From: Olleya sp. | GTDB lineage: Bacteria > Bacteroidota > Bacteroidia > Flavobacteriales > Flavobacteriaceae | DNA length: 34,965 nucleotides | Direction of reading: 5' to 3' | Assembly: GCA_023300575.1 (NCBI GenBank) | Contig: JALZUT010000109.1 | Span: forward strand, 1-34,965 | Shown here: one piece after another, positions 1 through 10,158 of the stretch | How positions within the stretch are numbered: the stretch's first letter is position 1 | How the letters are laid out: every line of letters starts with the position of its first letter | The notes under the pieces: model-generated | Told to the model about the DNA's origin: nothing | The model's database searches: none | The model's input: only the letters and a program-made list of their open reading frames with translations | Program-made: the position numbers and the translations under genes

Positions 1-1395
1 ATGTTGTAAACAGATACATTATTAATGGCTTTTTGAGCTTTTAATGTTAAGTTATCGTTTACTGGGTTTGGATAGTAAGAGAATAAGCTATCTGCATTAA
101 ACTGATCTACACTTGCTGTAGGTTCAGATACCATTAATGTGAAAGAACCTGGTGCAAAAGACTTTGCTGCAACACCATCACCATTAACTCTTACATAGTA
201 AGTTGTACCAACTGTATTTACAGTAAGCATTTCTGATCCATCACAATTATCATTTGCTGGTGATGGTGGTGGTGTACCTATACAAATATCAAAAGAAGAT
301 GTTTGAACTGCAGTACCTGTCCAGGTATAAACTTGAACGAAATATGTACTACCAACAGCTAAACCTCCTGTTTTACTGCCATTAGGATCTGAACAAATAG
401 AGCAACACCTAAAGCACCACATCTTGAATCTGCATCGTAAACTACGTGATACATATCTGTTGTGCTTCTTGTTATATTAATTAGTGAAACTGTGTGAGAA
501 ACACTTGATGTAACAAAGCTGTACCAAACATCATCATCTTCTGTTCCACCACAGTTATCAACTCCAGAATCTGTAGCTCCATTAATTGTACCAGAAGTAA
601 CTTCTGAACATAATAAATCTTCATTTACTGTTAAAGAAACAGCACCTAAACATTCATCATTTTATGGAGGTAAACCTAAAGTTATAAAGGTAACTGAACC
701 AGTAAAAGTACTTAAATCTCCACCACAATTTGTTTGAACAAACATGTCGTAAGTTACATTAGGTATTAAACCCACAACTGTTACAGCTGTAGTCGCTTCA
801 ATGCCACTTGCAGTAAGCACTTGGAGTTCCTTGTGTTATACCTGTTGGTTGCACTTCCCAGTTATAATCTGTTGGTGTTCCAAAAGCTGGAGCTGTCCAA
901 GATAGATCTGCAGTCGTGGATGTTACGTTTCCTGCTGCTAATGCATCAGGATCACCACAAATAGGTGCAGGTGTAAAAGTTAAAGTCCAATCAAACGGTC
1001 CAGCATTCCATCTGTCAACCATTCAATATAATAGGTTGTTCCGCCTGTAACTATAACACCGTTAAGTTCGGAAGCTAAGTCGTTTCCTGATCCGTCTGGT
1101 GCAAAAGGACATGAATTGTCGTTATTGACAATAGTTGGTCCGACACAATCGCCTAGAATATATAAATTCGTATCTGAGCCTCGTAAACAAGCAGAAACAT
1201 CAATTGTTCCATCTCCAGGTGGAGTATAAAAATACCATGCTGCACTATTAGATCCAACACCATCACCTACACTTGATAAATTAACAACAGTAATGTTGTT
1301 GTGTTTGTAGCTCCTGAAACCACAGGTAATGCTGATGCACAATCCTCTTGAGAAAAACCAAGATTAGTTACTAAAAGAGCAAAAAAAATAAACTA
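1..1395 (-). pseudogene. Decayed T9SS-secreted protein with fibronectin type III-like segment and C-terminal sorting domain (runs off left edge)
   Basis: Reverse-strand fragments in different frames: N-terminal FFALLVTNLGFSQEDCASALPVVSGATN, then SSVGDGVGSNSAAWYFYTPPGDGTIDVSACLRGSDTNLY, TSTTADLSWTAPAFGTPTDYNWEVQ (FnIII-like), PP*NDECLGAVSLTVNEDLLC, and C-terminal ADSLFSYYPNPVNDNLTLKAQKAINNVSVYN (type A T9SS sorting signature). Several frameshifts and an in-frame stop. Confidence 0.75.
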
Positions 1396-1563
1396 ATTTA
1401 CATATGAAATTATTAATTAGTTGTTTAATAATAGAACGTATTTAGTTATAATAGTTAAAAAATACATAAAAAGGTTTAAGTGCTAATTTATTTAACAAAA
1501 AAAAGAGTACTAATTGATTGTGAAAAATTTACATACCGATTAATAATATTAATTATTTTCACA

Positions 1564-1596
1564 AAAAAAGCCTTGCTAAATCCACAAGGCTTTTTA
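1564..1596 (-). terminator. Rho-independent terminator downstream of fabI
   Basis: AAAAAGCCTTG-CTAAATCCA-CAAGGCTTTTT hairpin with T-run in the minus orientation, just past the fabI stop. Confidence 0.85.
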
Positions 1597-1614
1597 TAAA
1601 ATATTATGTATACT

Positions 1615-2442
1615 TTATTTTTTACTTTCTGCTTCTACAAATGCATCCATTACAGCGTCACTAACACCCATGTTACTAAACCCTCCGTCATTATAAAGGT
1701 TTTGTAATGTTACACGTTTTGTTAAGTCACTAAATAAACTTACTGTGTAATTTGCACAATCTAAAGCTGTTGCATTACCTAAAGGTGACATTTTTTCCGC
1801 ATAAGCGATAAAACCATCAAATCCTTTAACACCAGAACCAGCAGTTGTAGGCGTTGGAGATTGAGAGATTGTATTGACACGTACCTTTTTATCTCTACCA
1901 AAGAAATAACCAAAACTACGTGCTACACTTTCTAGATAAGCTTTATTGTCTGCCATATCATTATAGTCTGGAAACACACGTTGTGCTGCCATGTAAGTTA
2001 AAGCGACAATACTTCCCCATTCACTCATAGCGTCTTGCTTATATAAGGTTTGCATTACTTTATGAAACGACATTGCAGACACATCTGTCCCTTTTTGTGT
2101 CCATGCATAATTTTGATCTGTATAGGGTTTTCCTTTTCTTACATTTATTGACATACCAATAGAGTGCAAAACAAAATCAAGCTTACCGCCTAAAATCTCA
2201 GTTGCCTGAGTTACTAAATTTTCTAAATCTTCTATAGATGTCGCATCTGCAGGAATAATTTGAGAGCCTGTTTTTTCTGCTAATTCATTAATCTGTCCCA
2301 TACGCATAGCAACTGGTGCGTTTGTAAGTACAAATGTACCACCTTCTTCATGCACGCGCTCTGCAGTTTTCCAAGCTATAGAGTTTTTGTCTAATGCTCC
2401 AAATATGATTCCTCTTTTTCCTTTTAGTAAGTTATATGACAT
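1615..2442 (-). CDS. fabI: Enoyl-[acyl-carrier-protein] reductase (SDR family)
   Basis: 275 aa; LKGKRGIIFGALDKNSIAWKTAERVHEEG N-terminus, LDFVLHSIGMS, and a Y-x6-K type catalytic region; typical FabI architecture. Confidence 0.93.
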   Translation of the reverse strand: MSYNLLKGKRGIIFGALDKNSIAWKTAERVHEEGGTFVLTNAPVAMRMGQINELAEKTGSQIIPADATSIEDLENLVTQATEILGGKLDFVLHSIGMSINVRKGKPYTDQNYAWTQKGTDVSAMSFHKVMQTLYKQDAMSEWGSIVALTYMAAQRVFPDYNDMADNKAYLESVARSFGYFFGRDKKVRVNTISQSPTPTTAGSGVKGFDGFIAYAEKMSPLGNATALDCANYTVSLFSDLTKRVTLQNLYNDGGFSNMGVSDAVMDAFVEAESKK

Positions 2443-2471
2443 GGTTTTTGGTTTGAAAATTTTATGTTAAA

Positions 2472-2479
2472 CAAAAATA
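2472..2479 (-). promoter_or_regulatory. Candidate Bacteroidota -7 element TATTTTTG upstream of fabI
   Basis: Match to TAnnTTTG about 30 nt upstream of the fabI ATG; no clear -33 element seen. Confidence 0.5.
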
Positions 2480-2564
2480 TAAAACTCTACTTGTTTTATT
2501 TTATGATTTGTCTTTTAAATTAAAATTATTTTAAAATCTCAAAAACTGAAGTGCGTCTCTATTA

Positions 2565-3545
2565 CTAATTTACAATATGTGGTTCATTATTTATAGTGAA
2601 TACTTTCATGCCTCGACAATTTTTACTTGTATAGAAGCCACTTTCTGTATTTGCAATAGTTTTTAGTTTATTAGATATATCTATTAATGAGACTATACCT
2701 AAATGAGTATCATAACATCCTGTTTCTACTTCTACTGGTAAGAATTTACTTATTGGAATTAGATCTTTAACAGCAGCATTATTTAAATCTATTGTCAAAA
2801 TCGCATTAGTTGTAGCTAATTGATTTTTACTATATAATATATTGATTTTAAACAAAAAAGTAGTACCATTAATTAATAAGCTAGATTAAAAATAAGTAAC
2901 GTATTTTTGTATTGCATATGTTAAATTATATGTTTTTGTTTCATTAACAAATGTATTATCTATACTAATAAACACTGCAATTGACATCCTATGCCAAACT
3001 TCTATAAGGTCTAATTTTTATCTCCATTAACATCAGCAAAAACTGTATCTTTAACCATTCTTATTTTTTCTAAATCATTTGCAGTAGTTGCTGTAATATT
3101 TTTAAAAATACCATTCTCGTTTAAAAGTAATGTACTAGTTCCTACTTGAGGATACTGTCATGATACTTGGAAATTCTCCAATAAATAAATCTAGATAGTT
3201 ATCATTATCAAAATCGCTTGTGACAAAACAAGAGATGCTAGTATTAAATTTCCTTGATTTATAAATAGTTTATTAGATGCCATATTAGCAGTAAAAAAAA
3301 CATATTAAAGTCCATCATTAATAAAGTCGGCAATTGTTACACCTTCTCCATTATAAAAAAACTCACAAGAAAAATAATTTAAATCGTTGGACTCTTTATT
3401 GTAATTAATAAAATCAATTCCAGTTTCTTACATATTTAATTTGAGTAAATAATGTCTGACTTTTTTCTTTAGGTTTGGATTGTTCTGTTTTGATAAGAAT
3501 ATTATTCTCTTTTTATCATTATAAGAAACTAGTAATATAATAAAC
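2565..3545 (-). pseudogene. Decayed and internally deleted FG-GAP/VCBS repeat protein
   Basis: Reverse-strand fragments in shifting frames: ETGIDFINYNKESNDLNYFSCE, FYNGEGVTIADFINDG, FTANMASNKLFINQGN, DFDNDNYLDLFIGEFPS, VFADVNGDKN*, then ORF 2565..2855 as C-terminal remnant (GCYDTHLGIVSLIDISNKLKTIANTESGFYTSKNCRGMKVFTINNEPHIVN). Confidence 0.75.
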
Positions 3546-3604
3546 AAAAAGCTTCTGAATATAAATTTTATTAAATAAGATACTTTAATTAGTGTTTAAA
3601 ACAA

Positions 3605-5257
3605 TTAACTCAGTAATTGCTTAGCATGTGCAATTGCAGATTCTGACAATTGTGTACCACCAAGCATTTGGGCTAACTCTACAATACGGTCGTCATGATT
3701 TAACTGGACTAGATTTGTAGTTGTTACCTCTTTTACATCTTCTTTGTATACTTTATAATGTGTATTCCCTTTTGCTGCAATTTGCGGTAAATGGGTAATA
3801 CTAAAGACTTGCATTTTAGTGCTCATCTGCGACATGATGTCTGCCATTTTATTAGATATCTCGCCAGAAACACCTGTGTCAATCTCATCAAACATAATAG
3901 TTGGCAGTTTGATATATTTAGACAAAATATATTTTATAGCCAGCATAATTCTAGACATTTCTCCTCCTGAAGCTGCTTTTTTTAACGGATTAAATTGTCC
4001 GCCTTTATTAGCAGAAAACAAGAAACTAAGTTCATCTTTACCATTAAATAAAAAGCTTTCGGAAGCTTGCAACCCAATATTAAACTGTGCATTTGGCATG
4101 CCCAAATTAGATAGAATATACTCCAATTGTTTTTTTAAATCTGGGATAGCGGTATTACGTTTATCTGTTATAGTCGTTGCTTCTTTATTTAAAAGTGTAG
4201 TAATTACTTCTATCTCTTTTTGTTTAGCGATAATGTTTTGGTCCACATTTTCTGTTGCTTCAACTTTATCTGTTAACTGAGTTTGTATTGTTATTAATTC
4301 TGAAACGGATTGCACTACATGTTTTTTCATCAAATCATTAAGTAATGTAAGCTTTGCTCCTACTTCTTCTAATCTATTTGGATTTGCATCCAGACTATCT
4401 TGATGGCGTTCTAAATCGACTATAACATCGTCTAACTCAATTAAGTTTCCTGTTACACGATCCAACAAATCTTGATACAATGCAGAGATTGAAACTAACT
4501 TCTCTATTGCCGATTTAACTTCTCTTAAAGACTTTAAAACACCCATTTGTTCTTCTGTAAGTAGATTATTAGCTTCTTCTAGCTTAAGCTGAATAACTTC
4601 TACATTACTTAACATATCATATTCTTCTTCTAAAGTTTGTAGCTCATTTTCTTTTAAATTTACTGCAACTAATTCATTTAATAAAAATAAATTATAGTCG
4701 TGCTCTTTTATGGCTTCTGCTTGAAATTGCTGAAGTACTTTTAATTGATTTTGAAGGGTTTTATATGCTTTAAGATGAAGTGCGTAAGTCTCTAAATTAG
4801 TTTCAGTTTTTGCTAAAGCATCAATGACCTGAAACTGGAATGCATCATCTACTAATTGCAACGTTTCATGTTGCGAATGGATGTCTATTAAATGTGATCC
4901 TAACAATTGAAGACTTGATAAATTAACAGGAGAGTCGTTTACAAATGCTCTAGATTTGCCAGATGGTAAAATTTCGCGTCTAATAATAGTATGTATCTCG
5001 TAATCTAAATCTTCAGCTTTAAATAAAGGTTTCAACTTGTATTTAGTAATATCAAATGTAGCTTCTATTATGCATTTACCATCTGTATTACGAAGACTTG
5101 ATAAATCTGCTCGCTTTCCTAAGATTAACGATAAACCTCCTAAAAGTATTGATTTACCAGCACCAGTTTCACCTGTAATAATGGAAAACCCATCGTTAAA
5201 ATTAACTTGAAGGTGATCTATTAAGGCGTAATTTTTTATGGTTAGTCCAGTAAGCAT
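3605..5257 (-). CDS. recN: DNA repair protein RecN (SMC-like ATPase)
   Basis: 550 aa; MLTGLTIKNYALIDHLQVNF, Walker A GETGAGKS, coiled-coil centre, SGGEMSRIMLAIK signature and IMFDEIDTGVSG Walker B. Confidence 0.95.
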   Translation of the reverse strand: MLTGLTIKNYALIDHLQVNFNDGFSIITGETGAGKSILLGGLSLILGKRADLSSLRNTDGKCIIEATFDITKYKLKPLFKAEDLDYEIHTIIRREILPSGKSRAFVNDSPVNLSSLQLLGSHLIDIHSQHETLQLVDDAFQFQVIDALAKTETNLETYALHLKAYKTLQNQLKVLQQFQAEAIKEHDYNLFLLNELVAVNLKENELQTLEEEYDMLSNVEVIQLKLEEANNLLTEEQMGVLKSLREVKSAIEKLVSISALYQDLLDRVTGNLIELDDVIVDLERHQDSLDANPNRLEEVGAKLTLLNDLMKKHVVQSVSELITIQTQLTDKVEATENVDQNIIAKQKEIEVITTLLNKEATTITDKRNTAIPDLKKQLEYILSNLGMPNAQFNIGLQASESFLFNGKDELSFLFSANKGGQFNPLKKAASGGEMSRIMLAIKYILSKYIKLPTIMFDEIDTGVSGEISNKMADIMSQMSTKMQVFSITHLPQIAAKGNTHYKVYKEDVKEVTTTNLVQLNHDDRIVELAQMLGGTQLSESAIAHAKQLLS

Positions 5258-5334
5258 TCTTAAAGTGAAAAATTAAAAAAGTGAAAAGTGAAAGGCTTAA
5301 TCTTTTGCTTTTCAAGAATGAAAAATAAGCGTAA

Positions 5335-6222
5335 TTAAAATTTAATATTTCTCCATTTTGCGGAGTGTAATGGTGCAACTTTATTAAGTGTGTCAATTAA
5401 CTCTACAATATCAACACTTGGTCCATCAGAAAAAATTTGTTCTATCTCTTCTGCTTTAGCATCAAAAAAAACACGAGCTAAATAAGAGTTTGGACGTTTT
5501 CTATTAAGCGTCTTAAAATAACCTAAAGCTAAGGCAATCTCGTTTTTAGCGTCTTTTAAATTTTGGCTCATTCTGTCTAAGCCTCTTCTGTGGTAGTTGT
5601 ACATTACGGTTCTAAACTCTTTAAACGTTGGCGATAACACATTGTCTATCAAAGCAAAACGACTTTGTAAACCATCTTCTAACTTCCAACCTGCAAAATT
5701 TTCTTGTTGGGAAAAATTAGTGATTTGCTGTGCTTGTTCAAAATATTTACTACCTCCTTCTTTTTCAAAAGATTCGGCATCCATACCCAAAATCATGTAA
5801 ACATGAAATGCTAATACAGATACTAAATTAGATTGGTATTGTGTTGGATTGTATACAAGGTTTTGAAACTCTATATATTCAAACGTAAAATCGTTGTCTT
5901 TAATATTGTAAGTTGGTGTTGTGTAACTAGATCCAAATACTGGTCTAGAAGATTGTATTTGAATGGTTGCTCTGTAATTATTACCAGAATATTCGTTAAT
6001 ATTAATCACCAAATTACAAGCTATACGCTCTTGAGGCTTAACCTTACGGTCTGTCCATTGTGTATTAGCAATAAACTCTTTTAACTGTTTTTCTAATGAT
6101 TTAAACTGTTGTAAATTCTCGTCACCAGTAAGTTGTGCATTAACAACAACATTAGCATCTAACTCTTGTGCAATTGCAGAGATACTGAAACAGAATAAAA
6201 AGAAAAATAAAATATTACGCAT
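5335..6222 (-). CDS. porD: DUF4835 family protein, PorD-like T9SS-associated protein
   Basis: 295 aa with signal peptide; ELDANVVVNAQLTGDENLQQFKSLEKQLKEFIANTQWTDRKVKPQERIACNLVI matches my knowledge of DUF4835/PorD; lies between coaBC and recN. Confidence 0.8.
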   Translation of the reverse strand: MRNILFFFLFCFSISAIAQELDANVVVNAQLTGDENLQQFKSLEKQLKEFIANTQWTDRKVKPQERIACNLVININEYSGNNYRATIQIQSSRPVFGSSYTTPTYNIKDNDFTFEYIEFQNLVYNPTQYQSNLVSVLAFHVYMILGMDAESFEKEGGSKYFEQAQQITNFSQQENFAGWKLEDGLQSRFALIDNVLSPTFKEFRTVMYNYHRRGLDRMSQNLKDAKNEIALALGYFKTLNRKRPNSYLARVFFDAKAEEIEQIFSDGPSVDIVELIDTLNKVAPLHSAKWRNIKF

Positions 6223-7426
6223 CTATAGTGTTTATTATAGTATTTAATAGGTCTTTAGCCACTTCTGTTTTAGATTTAAGTTCATAAACAATCGCGTTTT
6301 CATCCTTATCAATAAGGGTGACTTTGTTGGTATCTAAAGCAAAGCCTGCACCTTTATCATTTAACGAATTTAATACAATTAAATCTAAATTCTTCTTTTT
6401 CAGTTTCAATTTAGCGTGTTCTAATTCGTTATTGGTCTCTAAAGCAAAGCCTACTAAGAACTGATTTGTTTTGATTTGACCTAAAGACGCTAAAATGTCT
6501 TTAGTTTTTTCAAGCTCTAAAGTTAACGTTGTATCCTTCTTTTTTATTTTCTGAGTTGCAACATTTTTTGCTCTATAATCTGCAACAGCTGCAGATAAAA
6601 TAGCAATATCAGCTTTTTCAAAATAAAGATGAGCAGCCTCATACATCTCTTGTGCGCTAACCACAGGTATTACAGTAATTAAGCTATGACTAACTTTTTG
6701 ATGTGTTGGTCCAGTAATTAAAATAACTTTTGCTCCTAAATTAGCTGAAGCTTTGGCAATCTCAAAACCCATTTTACCAGAGGAATGGTTACCAATAAAA
6801 CGTACAGGATCTATAGCTTCATGGGTTGGTCCAGCAGTAATTAATACGGTTTTATTTTTAAGAGGTAAACCGTCAATAATATCTTGCTCAATAAAGCTTA
6901 TAATATCTTCGGGTTCTGCCATACGACCTTCCCCTACTAACCCACTAGCAAGCTCGCCAGATGTTGCTGGTATCATAACATTACCAAAACTTTTAAGTGA
7001 CTTAAAAGAGCCTAATGTAGAAGGGTGTTTATACATGTCCAAGTCCATTGCTGGTGCAAAATAGACTTTACATTTAGCAGATAAATAAGTCGCTAATAGT
7101 AAATTGTCACAAATGCCATTTGCCATTTTTGACATGGTATTTGCTGTTGCTGGTGCAACTACCATATAATCTGCCCAAAGTCCAAGATCTACATGGTTAT
7201 TCCATACTGCGTTATCATCTTCTTTGTCTATAAAAGTAGAATGTACTGGGTTTTTGGAAAGTGTTGATAATGTTAAAGGTGTAACAAAATCTTTAGAAGC
7301 AGGTGTCATCACAACTTGTACGTTGGCACCCGCTTTTATAAATGCTCTAACTAAATGTGCTGTCTTGTAAGCAGCAATACCTGCGCTAACGCCCAATAGT
7401 ATGTTTTTACTACTTAAGATAGACAT
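6215..7426 (-). CDS. coaBC: Bifunctional phosphopantothenoylcysteine decarboxylase / phosphopantothenate-cysteine ligase
   Basis: 403 aa; GVSAGIAAYKTAHLVRAF flavoprotein start, VVAPATANTMSKMANGICDNLL, ITAGPTHEAIDPVRFIGNHSSGKMG (CoaB). Confidence 0.95.
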   Translation of the reverse strand: MSILSSKNILLGVSAGIAAYKTAHLVRAFIKAGANVQVVMTPASKDFVTPLTLSTLSKNPVHSTFIDKEDDNAVWNNHVDLGLWADYMVVAPATANTMSKMANGICDNLLLATYLSAKCKVYFAPAMDLDMYKHPSTLGSFKSLKSFGNVMIPATSGELASGLVGEGRMAEPEDIISFIEQDIIDGLPLKNKTVLITAGPTHEAIDPVRFIGNHSSGKMGFEIAKASANLGAKVILITGPTHQKVSHSLITVIPVVSAQEMYEAAHLYFEKADIAILSAAVADYRAKNVATQKIKKKDTTLTLELEKTKDILASLGQIKTNQFLVGFALETNNELEHAKLKLKKKNLDLIVLNSLNDKGAGFALDTNKVTLIDKDENAIVYELKSKTEVAKDLLNTIINTIDA

Positions 7427-7429
7427 ACT

Positions 7430-7762
7430 TTAGTTGTCTTGATTATCGTCCTCTGTATTTCTATGGTAGATTTTATCATCTAACCATTCTTGTACAGCTA
7501 AAGCGTGTGGCTTAGGTAGTTTTTCGTAAAATTTTGAGACTTCTATTTGCTCTTTGTTTTCAAAAACTTCTTCTAAGCTATCGTTATAAGTAGCAAACTC
7601 TTCTAATTTCTCTATTAATTCTTTTTTGATTTCAGAATTAATTTGCTCTGCTCTTCTTGATATAACAGAAATTGCTTCGTAGATGTTATCTGTAGGTGCA
7701 TCTATTATGTTACGATTGTAAGTAGTTGTTGTTAACGGAGCGTCGATTTTTTTTAAATCCAT
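7430..7762 (-). CDS. rpoZ: DNA-directed RNA polymerase omega-like subunit (Bacteroidota type)
   Basis: 110 aa; NIYEAISVISRRAEQINSEIKKELIEKLEEF resembles the omega fold; sits between bamD and coaBC. Confidence 0.8.
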   Translation of the reverse strand: MDLKKIDAPLTTTTYNRNIIDAPTDNIYEAISVISRRAEQINSEIKKELIEKLEEFATYNDSLEEVFENKEQIEVSKFYEKLPKPHALAVQEWLDDKIYHRNTEDDNQDN

Positions 7763-7768
7763 AATATG

Positions 7769-8569
7769 TTAGCTTTTTGTACTAAATTGTTCTAATTGTT
7801 GTTGTAAGTCTTTGCCCATTCTAGTGGCATCTTCTATAAACTCTGAGTCTGAATGTAATCTTTTAAATGCATTAGAATATGTTAATGCTGCATTAAGACG
7901 TTCTTCTTTTTTGTACTCTACACTTTTTGTTGCTAATTGATAAGCAGAATCTAATCTGTAAAATAAAGCTTTTTCGCGCAATGTAGAACCAGGAAAATCT
8001 GCAATAAAATTATCAAAACCACTTATTGAAGCCTTAAAGTCTGAGATGTGGTTGTATTGCTTAGCTATACTAAATGCTTTAAATTCTAACTTATATTCTA
8101 AGTCTCTTACCAATTTATTTATTTCTGGCATGTAAGTAGAGTTTGGATACAAATTAGCAAATAATTGTAGTTTTTCTAGCGCATCATTTGTCTCGTGTTG
8201 CTCTTTTGAGTAAACTGGAGATAAATCTGCATAACTAATTGCACTTTTGTAATATGCATCTTCTAGCTTTTCACTTTTTGGATAGGCATTTGCAAAACGT
8301 TCAAATTGGTAACCAGATAAGTAAAACTGTTCCATTTGGTAAAACGTGTCTGCATACAAATACATTAATTTTTCTGCTTGAGGCTTACCTCTGTATGCAG
8401 GTACAATTTGCTTAAACAAACGGTTAGCTTTACTCCAATTACCCTCGTTGTATAATTGTTCTCCCATCTTAAATTTTACCGCAATATCCTCGGATTTCAA
8501 GGCTTTTTGGTATTCGTTACAAGATGTAAAAAATAAAAATGTAATTAAAATGTAAAATAAATTCTTCAT
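7769..8569 (-). CDS. bamD: Outer membrane protein assembly factor BamD (lipoprotein, TPR)
   Basis: 266 aa; lipobox FFTSC, KMGEQLYNEGNWSKANRLFKQIVPAYRG...GYQFERFANAYPKSEKLEDAYY TPR pattern. Confidence 0.88.
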   Translation of the reverse strand: MKNLFYILITFLFFTSCNEYQKALKSEDIAVKFKMGEQLYNEGNWSKANRLFKQIVPAYRGKPQAEKLMYLYADTFYQMEQFYLSGYQFERFANAYPKSEKLEDAYYKSAISYADLSPVYSKEQHETNDALEKLQLFANLYPNSTYMPEINKLVRDLEYKLEFKAFSIAKQYNHISDFKASISGFDNFIADFPGSTLREKALFYRLDSAYQLATKSVEYKKEERLNAALTYSNAFKRLHSDSEFIEDATRMGKDLQQQLEQFSTKS

Positions 8570-8587
8570 AAATTTTTAAACGAAGCG

Positions 8588-8595
8588 CAAAAATA
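8588..8595 (-). promoter_or_regulatory. Candidate -7 element TATTTTTG upstream of bamD
   Basis: TAnnTTTG match about 19 nt upstream of the bamD ATG, suggesting the bamD-rpoZ-coaBC-porD-recN transcription unit starts here. Confidence 0.5.
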
Positions 8596-8678
8596 CGCTA
8601 TTTAAATGGATTTTTAAAATAAAATTTCTTTGCTAAATTAATTGAAGATATCAAGTTAGACATAGGTTTAAGTATAAT

Positions 8679-9566
8679 TTAACTTTTGTCAAACTGCTTC
8701 ATAAAGGCTTCCATTTTTTCTTGCAATTCATTAGTTGCAGGCATCAATGGTAATCTAACTGTTTTATCACATAATCCTAAATAACTTAAAAGCCCTTTTA
8801 TTCCTGCGGGATTATTTTCTTCAAAGATAAGACTTGTAATTTCCATCATGCTGTAATGCAAGGCATAAGCTTCTTTTGCTTTTCCTTCAAAACCAAGATT
8901 AATCATGGTAGAAAACGCTTTTGGAAACGCTTGACCTAAAACAGAAATCACACCTGCTCCTCCTGCTAATACAACGCCTAAAACTAAATCGTCATCACCA
9001 GATATAACACTAAAGTCTGCTGGTTTATCCTTTAACAACTGGTAGTACTGATGCAAATTATTACCAGCTTCTTTTACGGCTATTATATTTTCAAAATCTC
9101 TAGCTAAACGCAAAGTCGTTTCTGGCGACATATTTGAAGATGTACGTCCTGGCACATTATATAAGATTATTGATACTGGACAGACTTCTGCTATAGCTTT
9201 AAAGTGCTGATAAACACCTTCTTGTGTTGGCTTACTATAATATGGAGACACAGATAATATTCCTGTAATACCAGATAAATCTGTATCTTTAATTTCATCT
9301 ATAACTGTTGTTGTGTTATTACCTCCAATACCCAAAACTAGAGGTAAACGACCATTATTAACAGCACTTATAGTTTTAATAATTTCCTTTTTTTCCTGCT
9401 TGGTTACGGTTACACTTTCTCCTGTGGTACCACTAATTACGATGTAATCTATACCATTTTTTATGTTATATTCTACAATATTGGCTAAAGCATCATGATC
9501 TACACTTAAATCTTCTTTAAACGGAGTTACTATTGCTATTCCAGTTCCTGAAAAAGGGTTATTCAT
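8679..9566 (-). CDS. dapA: 4-hydroxy-tetrahydrodipicolinate synthase
   Basis: 295 aa; GTGIAIVTPFKEDLSVD, VISGTTGESVTVTKQE, YNVPGRTSSNM, AVKEAGNN (Schiff-base Lys). Confidence 0.95.
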   Translation of the reverse strand: MNNPFSGTGIAIVTPFKEDLSVDHDALANIVEYNIKNGIDYIVISGTTGESVTVTKQEKKEIIKTISAVNNGRLPLVLGIGGNNTTTVIDEIKDTDLSGITGILSVSPYYSKPTQEGVYQHFKAIAEVCPVSIILYNVPGRTSSNMSPETTLRLARDFENIIAVKEAGNNLHQYYQLLKDKPADFSVISGDDDLVLGVVLAGGAGVISVLGQAFPKAFSTMINLGFEGKAKEAYALHYSMMEITSLIFEENNPAGIKGLLSYLGLCDKTVRLPLMPATNELQEKMEAFMKQFDKS

Positions 9567-10086
9567 GGTTTAATTTATTTAATATGTTTAGATATTTAAC
9601 TAATTCGGTTTTAAAAATAGTTTGGTCTTTTAGTTTTGTTTGAATGATTAAATCATTTAAATTTTCATCTGCTTTAAAAATACCGACTTTAAATTTTGCT
9701 TTAGATATTGCAGTTACAAGTTGAAGTGCTAGGTTTTCGGTTTCATAAAAATTAATAAGTAAATCAAAATCTTTAGCTACAAAATCTTTAATTACTTGTG
9801 ATTTAAGAGTCCCTTTCCAACCAATTTCTTTTTCAGAAAAAGTATTAGTAAATATAGACACCTCTTCTTTTTTTAAGCTAACTAGAGATAAAATTTCCAA
9901 CTCATTAGCATTGATTTTTAATGTTTTAGCTAAATTACTTAACCATTCTAAATCATTAAACTCTTTATCAAATACTAAGATTCCAACTTTTTTAATTGTG
10001 CTATTACTAGTAACAACAACGCGTTGCTTAACACAATTGTTAATATACTTTTTATTAGATTTTTCTTTAAAACCTTTTAAAATCAT
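9559..10086 (-). CDS. Conserved Flavobacteriaceae hypothetical protein (DUF6913-like)
   Basis: 175 aa; MILKGFKEKSNKKYINN...VGILVFDKEFNDLEWL...FDLLINFYETENLALQLVTAISKAKFKVGI; overlaps dapA start by 8 nt. Confidence 0.7.
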   Translation of the reverse strand: MILKGFKEKSNKKYINNCVKQRVVVTSNSTIKKVGILVFDKEFNDLEWLSNLAKTLKINANELEILSLVSLKKEEVSIFTNTFSEKEIGWKGTLKSQVIKDFVAKDFDLLINFYETENLALQLVTAISKAKFKVGIFKADENLNDLIIQTKLKDQTIFKTELVKYLNILNKLNHE

Positions 10087-10106
10087 CTATCTTTAATCCT
10101 TTGTTG

Positions 10107-10114
10107 CAAATGTA
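10107..10114 (-). promoter_or_regulatory. Candidate -7 element TACATTTG upstream of the DUF6913-like gene and dapA
   Basis: TAnnTTTG match about 21 nt upstream of the start codon. Confidence 0.5.
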
Positions 10115-10158
10115 GTAATTGTAACCCTAAATTAGTTCTAAATTCTTCAACATTAAAT

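Noticed and set aside
3819-4280. Plus-strand ORF of 153 aa opposite recN
   Set aside because: Antisense to a clear recN coding region with no recognisable motif; likely spurious.
5202-6084. Small ORFs 5202..5396, 5597..5800 and 5833..6084 around porD-like
   Set aside because: They overlap well-supported coding sequence in other frames and have no family features.
6753-7064. Plus-strand ORF opposite coaBC
   Set aside because: Shadow ORF antisense to conserved CoaBC motifs.
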